From Struthio camelus (taxonomy: Eukaryota > Chordata > Aves > Struthioniformes > Struthionidae): a DNA stretch of 64,000 nt. Of the stretch, positions 62,101 to 64,000 are shown piece by piece (position 1 is the stretch's first letter; each line of letters opens with the position of its first letter). Where the stretch lies: positions 208,652,640 through 208,716,639 of the forward strand of contig NC_090942.1 of assembly GCF_040807025.1 (NCBI RefSeq), read 5' to 3'. A program made the position numbers and the translations under genes. The notes beneath the pieces were generated by a model. It ran no database searches. It was not told where the DNA came from and saw only the letters and a program-made list of their open reading frames with translations.

Positions 62101-62950
62101 GCCTTTTTGAGAATTATCCAGAAAAAGTCAGTGGGATGTATCTTAAGCGCTAATGTATTTAGGTTTACATGTATTTGTAGATTTATCTGCTTTTTATAAT
62201 ACTTTTTAAAACAAAAGCCAAATATTCTAAATTAAGTTGACTAAACTATTTCAGAGATAAATACTAGCAGAATGAGGATAAATGTAAGAGCAAAAGACAA
62301 AGGATCCCAGATACGTATTTAACAGAAAGCTGAAATTAGAGGGTTCCTAGAAGAATACAAGAACACTGTTCCAGATGGCAGGAACTGCAGAGGAAGAAGA
62401 GCACGATTGTACGACGCAGTGAAAGGAAGCTAATGATAGATGAAGTAGGATGAGAAGCAGACTCTCCAAGGCATGCATCCAATTCTACAGGTTACGTAAA
62501 AATTATCTTTACCATTTATGCACTTCCCTCTTTTTCCGGGTGATGCACACTACAGATAGAGCTGGTAGCACTGCTTGTAATTACCACCGCCTGACAGTTC
62601 TCATTATACAATCCTGCTTTCGGTTGCTCAAAAGTTTGTTAAATGTTACTCATCCAGGCTGAAATGTCCTCTGCCAAGTATCAGCCTCAGGCTGATTCTT
62701 TCCTCCTCCATTTTCTTTTAGGAGGAGGAAAAAGAGGAGGGCAGTTTCAGTAAAAATGGTTCTGTGGTTTTCAGGGCAAGATTAGGCAACTGTTCATTTG
62801 AGCAAGAGCTTGAAATTTGGCAAAAGGTGGGAGATCACCCTGATGCCAGAAGACTCAGCCAAGTTATGTGTTTTTAAAAAGTCTCAGCTCACGTATTTTA
62901 GCAGAGGCTTGTCAGCTTGGCAGATGGATTTGCAGAGGGCTGTGTTAGCA
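44200..62950. other. Large non-coding region, no gene recognised
   Basis: About 19 kb of mostly AT-rich DNA. The largest frames (114-135 codons, for example 46043-46429, 48225-48626 and 52299-52706) include low-complexity or homopolymer-derived residues and resemble no family I know. No second IAP gene, no CR1 and no CpG island is seen. A somewhat GC-richer stretch spans about 54.8-55.6 kb. By synteny the next gene beyond should be CFAP300 or YAP1; no exon of either was identified. Confidence 0.45.
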
Positions 62951-62959
62951 CAGGGCATG

Positions 62960-63130
62960 CTCCGTCCCCTGCCAGCTCCAGGGCCCCGGCGAGGCTGTCC
63001 CCGCAGGGCCGCAGTGCCGGCACGGTGGTGCCCGTGCTCCCGGCCACGCCAGGCTGCCGAGCAGGAGGGCAGCGCGTCCGCCCCGGCTCCCGCACAGGGC
63101 GGGGGAGGCTGCCTGGCGGGGCTGCAGCGA
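62960..63130. other. Small isolated GC- and CpG-rich patch
   Basis: About 170 bases rich in CCGG, GCCGG and GGGCGGGG within AT-rich surroundings. It could be a minor promoter, an enhancer or a GC-rich repeat fragment. Several frames are open because of composition; none looks like a known protein. Confidence 0.3.
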
Positions 63131-64000
63131 AGCCTGGGGAGGCTTGTAGCAGAGCAGGAGAGGGGAATGCTGAATAAGCAGCCCAAAAACTGGATTAGAA
63201 ACCAGGGAGAATAAAACCATGATGAAGTAAGGACCTGCAAAGGTGAATACTAGAGACCCAGCCTAGTAAAATGAGCCCAGGACCAGAGGTGGGGTGACCG
63301 AAGGAACAGGAGGAGCAGGGCGGTCAGAAGGAGTAGGACGAAGAACAGAAGGAAACAGAAGGTCCCTTCCGGAGCTGAGGTCACCCCATTCCTCTCTTAT
63401 TAGCAGAAATGGGGAAGTCCACTAGCAGGCATGGTTCTTAGTGCTGTCAGGGGCTTCGTGCGTAGCATGAAAAGCTATTACTTCTGTTACTTGGCTAGGT
63501 CTACGGCTTAGGTTTTCCATCACGGTGTGCTACTGCATCCCACTGGTGGAGAACTGCAGCTTGGGATCAGAGCAGACTTCTCTGCCATCTGTCACTGTCC
63601 CCTAATGTTGCAGCATATGAGAGAAGTGAGGCATGGTGCACAGCCAGACTGGCCGTCTCTGTTTTCCCATTCTTGCTGCCTGGTGGGGAAGAAAGAGCAG
63701 CCGTTGCCAGGCTGGGCTGCAGGGAGATGATGCAGGCCTTAATACCACATATTGCTACAGACCTGGAAGCATAACACAGAGGAAGAGCTTGGAAGCGATG
63801 GCTACTAATGGTATCATTTACTCACACGTCCTAGCGACCTGTCTTCCCCCACGCAAGTCTTCCTTCACACCCTTGGCAGCTCCTGACCCCAGTCTTTTCA
63901 GCATGAGTAGTTATAAACCTTCCCCCCAGCCATGCCAGCATGCCCACATGCTGCACCTCAGTGTCCTCCCAAAGCCATTGCCCCAGTGACCAGTATCCCA
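63131..64000. other. Non-coding DNA at the right end
   Basis: Intermediate GC content with no recognisable exon, repeat or RNA gene. A purine-rich GGAGGAG/GAAGGAG stretch occurs near 63300-63365. A gene beyond the window edge cannot be excluded. Confidence 0.35.

Noticed and set aside
1-64000. Prokaryotic-style systems, CRISPR arrays, tRNA or rRNA genes
   Set aside because: No spaced direct repeats, operon structure or convincing tRNA A/B-box pairs were seen; the window is ordinary vertebrate genomic DNA.

Overview
The window is vertebrate nuclear DNA, almost certainly from a bird. Coding sequence is split into short GT-AG exons, two CpG islands mark promoters, and the recognisable interspersed repeats are CR1 LINEs with the typical 3' ATTCTGTG end. 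Two genes can be reconstructed exon by exon. They lie tail to tail, the order I recall for the mammalian BIRC2-TMEM123 locus, here in flipped orientation. There are no operons, CRISPR arrays or prokaryote-type systems, and I found no convincing undescribed multi-gene system.

Layout. 1-6.1 kb is non-coding, with a probable LTR remnant (about 1.1-2.03 kb), an unidentified GC-richer block (3.49-4.0 kb) and a strong hairpin (5.98-6.06 kb). 6.1-7.3 kb is a CpG island holding exon 1 of TMEM123 (porimin). The six TMEM123 coding exons run on the plus strand from 7000 to 24878 and give a 200-residue mucin-like type I membrane protein; its 3' UTR probably ends near 26.6-26.9 kb. 27-34.3 kb lies between the two stop codons and holds two CR1 copies facing each other, nearly identical where they overlap. 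34300-41382 holds eight coding exons of a cellular IAP (BIRC2; chicken ITA/cIAP) on the minus strand, giving a 610-residue protein with BIR1-BIR2-BIR3-UBA-CARD-RING. Its promoter is probably the CpG island at 43.08-44.18 kb, which carries consensus NF-kappaB sites, a TATA-like box and an AP-1 motif. From 44.2 to 64 kb I find no supportable exon.

Function. BIRC2 is an E3 ubiquitin ligase that controls TRAF2/RIPK1/NIK signalling downstream of TNF receptors and limits apoptosis. The kappaB sites in its island fit the known NF-kappaB/v-Rel induction of avian cIAP. TMEM123 is a heavily glycosylated surface protein linked in human cells to oncosis-type death. The two genes are neighbours by conserved synteny; nothing here shows joint regulation.
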